A stretch of DNA of 5,155 nucleotides from CAXBID01 sp963975495 (GTDB lineage Bacteria > Bacteroidota > Bacteroidia > Flavobacteriales > Flavobacteriaceae): assembly GCA_963975495.1 (NCBI GenBank), contig CAXBID010000279.1, forward strand, positions 1-5,155. The letters run 5' to 3'. A program made the position numbers and the translations under genes. Shown piece after piece: positions 5,145 to 5,155 of the stretch. The notes below the pieces were generated by a model. That model searched no databases, was not told where the DNA came from, and saw only the letters and a program-made list of their open reading frames with translations. Positions within the stretch are counted from its first letter, which is position 1; the number at the start of each line of letters is the position of its first letter.

Positions 5145-5155
5145 TTTATTCAAAT

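Overview
The window looks like a chromosomal segment of a member of the Flavobacteriaceae (Bacteroidota). It is AT-rich. Starts are preceded by A-rich leaders with no Shine-Dalgarno sequence. One promoter box matches the Bacteroidota -7 consensus TAnnTTTG exactly. The proteins are typical of the family: a RemB-type gliding motility protein and TonB-like proteins with a proline tract, an acidic Glu/Val linker and a paired-cysteine C-terminal domain. All five genes are on the minus strand, so the order of transcription runs from high to low coordinates.

Layout in the direction of transcription. gcvH (lipoyl carrier H protein of the glycine cleavage system; 5111-4731) begins just after a good -7 box and overlaps a small VanZ-like membrane protein gene (4738-4361) that lacks an ATG start. 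After 62 bp comes a TonB-like gene (4298-3579) that ends at a strong intrinsic terminator (3557-3525). Next is an intergenic stretch packed with hairpins (3377-3578), then a second, diverged TonB-like paralogue (3376-2591) with its own terminator (2568-2534). After a second hairpin-rich spacer comes the largest gene (2382-283), whose product has a signal peptide, a TonB-C-like domain, a short coiled coil and a Wzi-like outer-membrane barrel. I read it as remB. The last 282 bp (282-1) hold no gene, only inverted repeats.

How the genes may work together. GcvH serves central metabolism and is probably unrelated in function to the rest. The two TonB-like proteins should sit in the inner membrane and reach through the periplasm. 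RemB should sit in the outer membrane and carries in its periplasmic N-terminus the same paired-cysteine domain that ends both TonB proteins. Three consecutive genes with one shared domain, two anchored inside and one outside, is the most interesting feature here. It suggests duplication and domain capture, and possibly an envelope-spanning assembly linked to gliding or surface polysaccharide. This is inference.

The spacers contain at least two families of REP-like palindromes: a CTTC-loop family at 105-124 and 221-240, and an ACAAG-loop family at 255-275 and 2496-2514 that flanks remB. A further compound hairpin lies at 3473-3521. I found no tRNA, rRNA, CRISPR array, transposase gene or riboswitch. 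I found no defence or biosynthetic system that looks clearly new.
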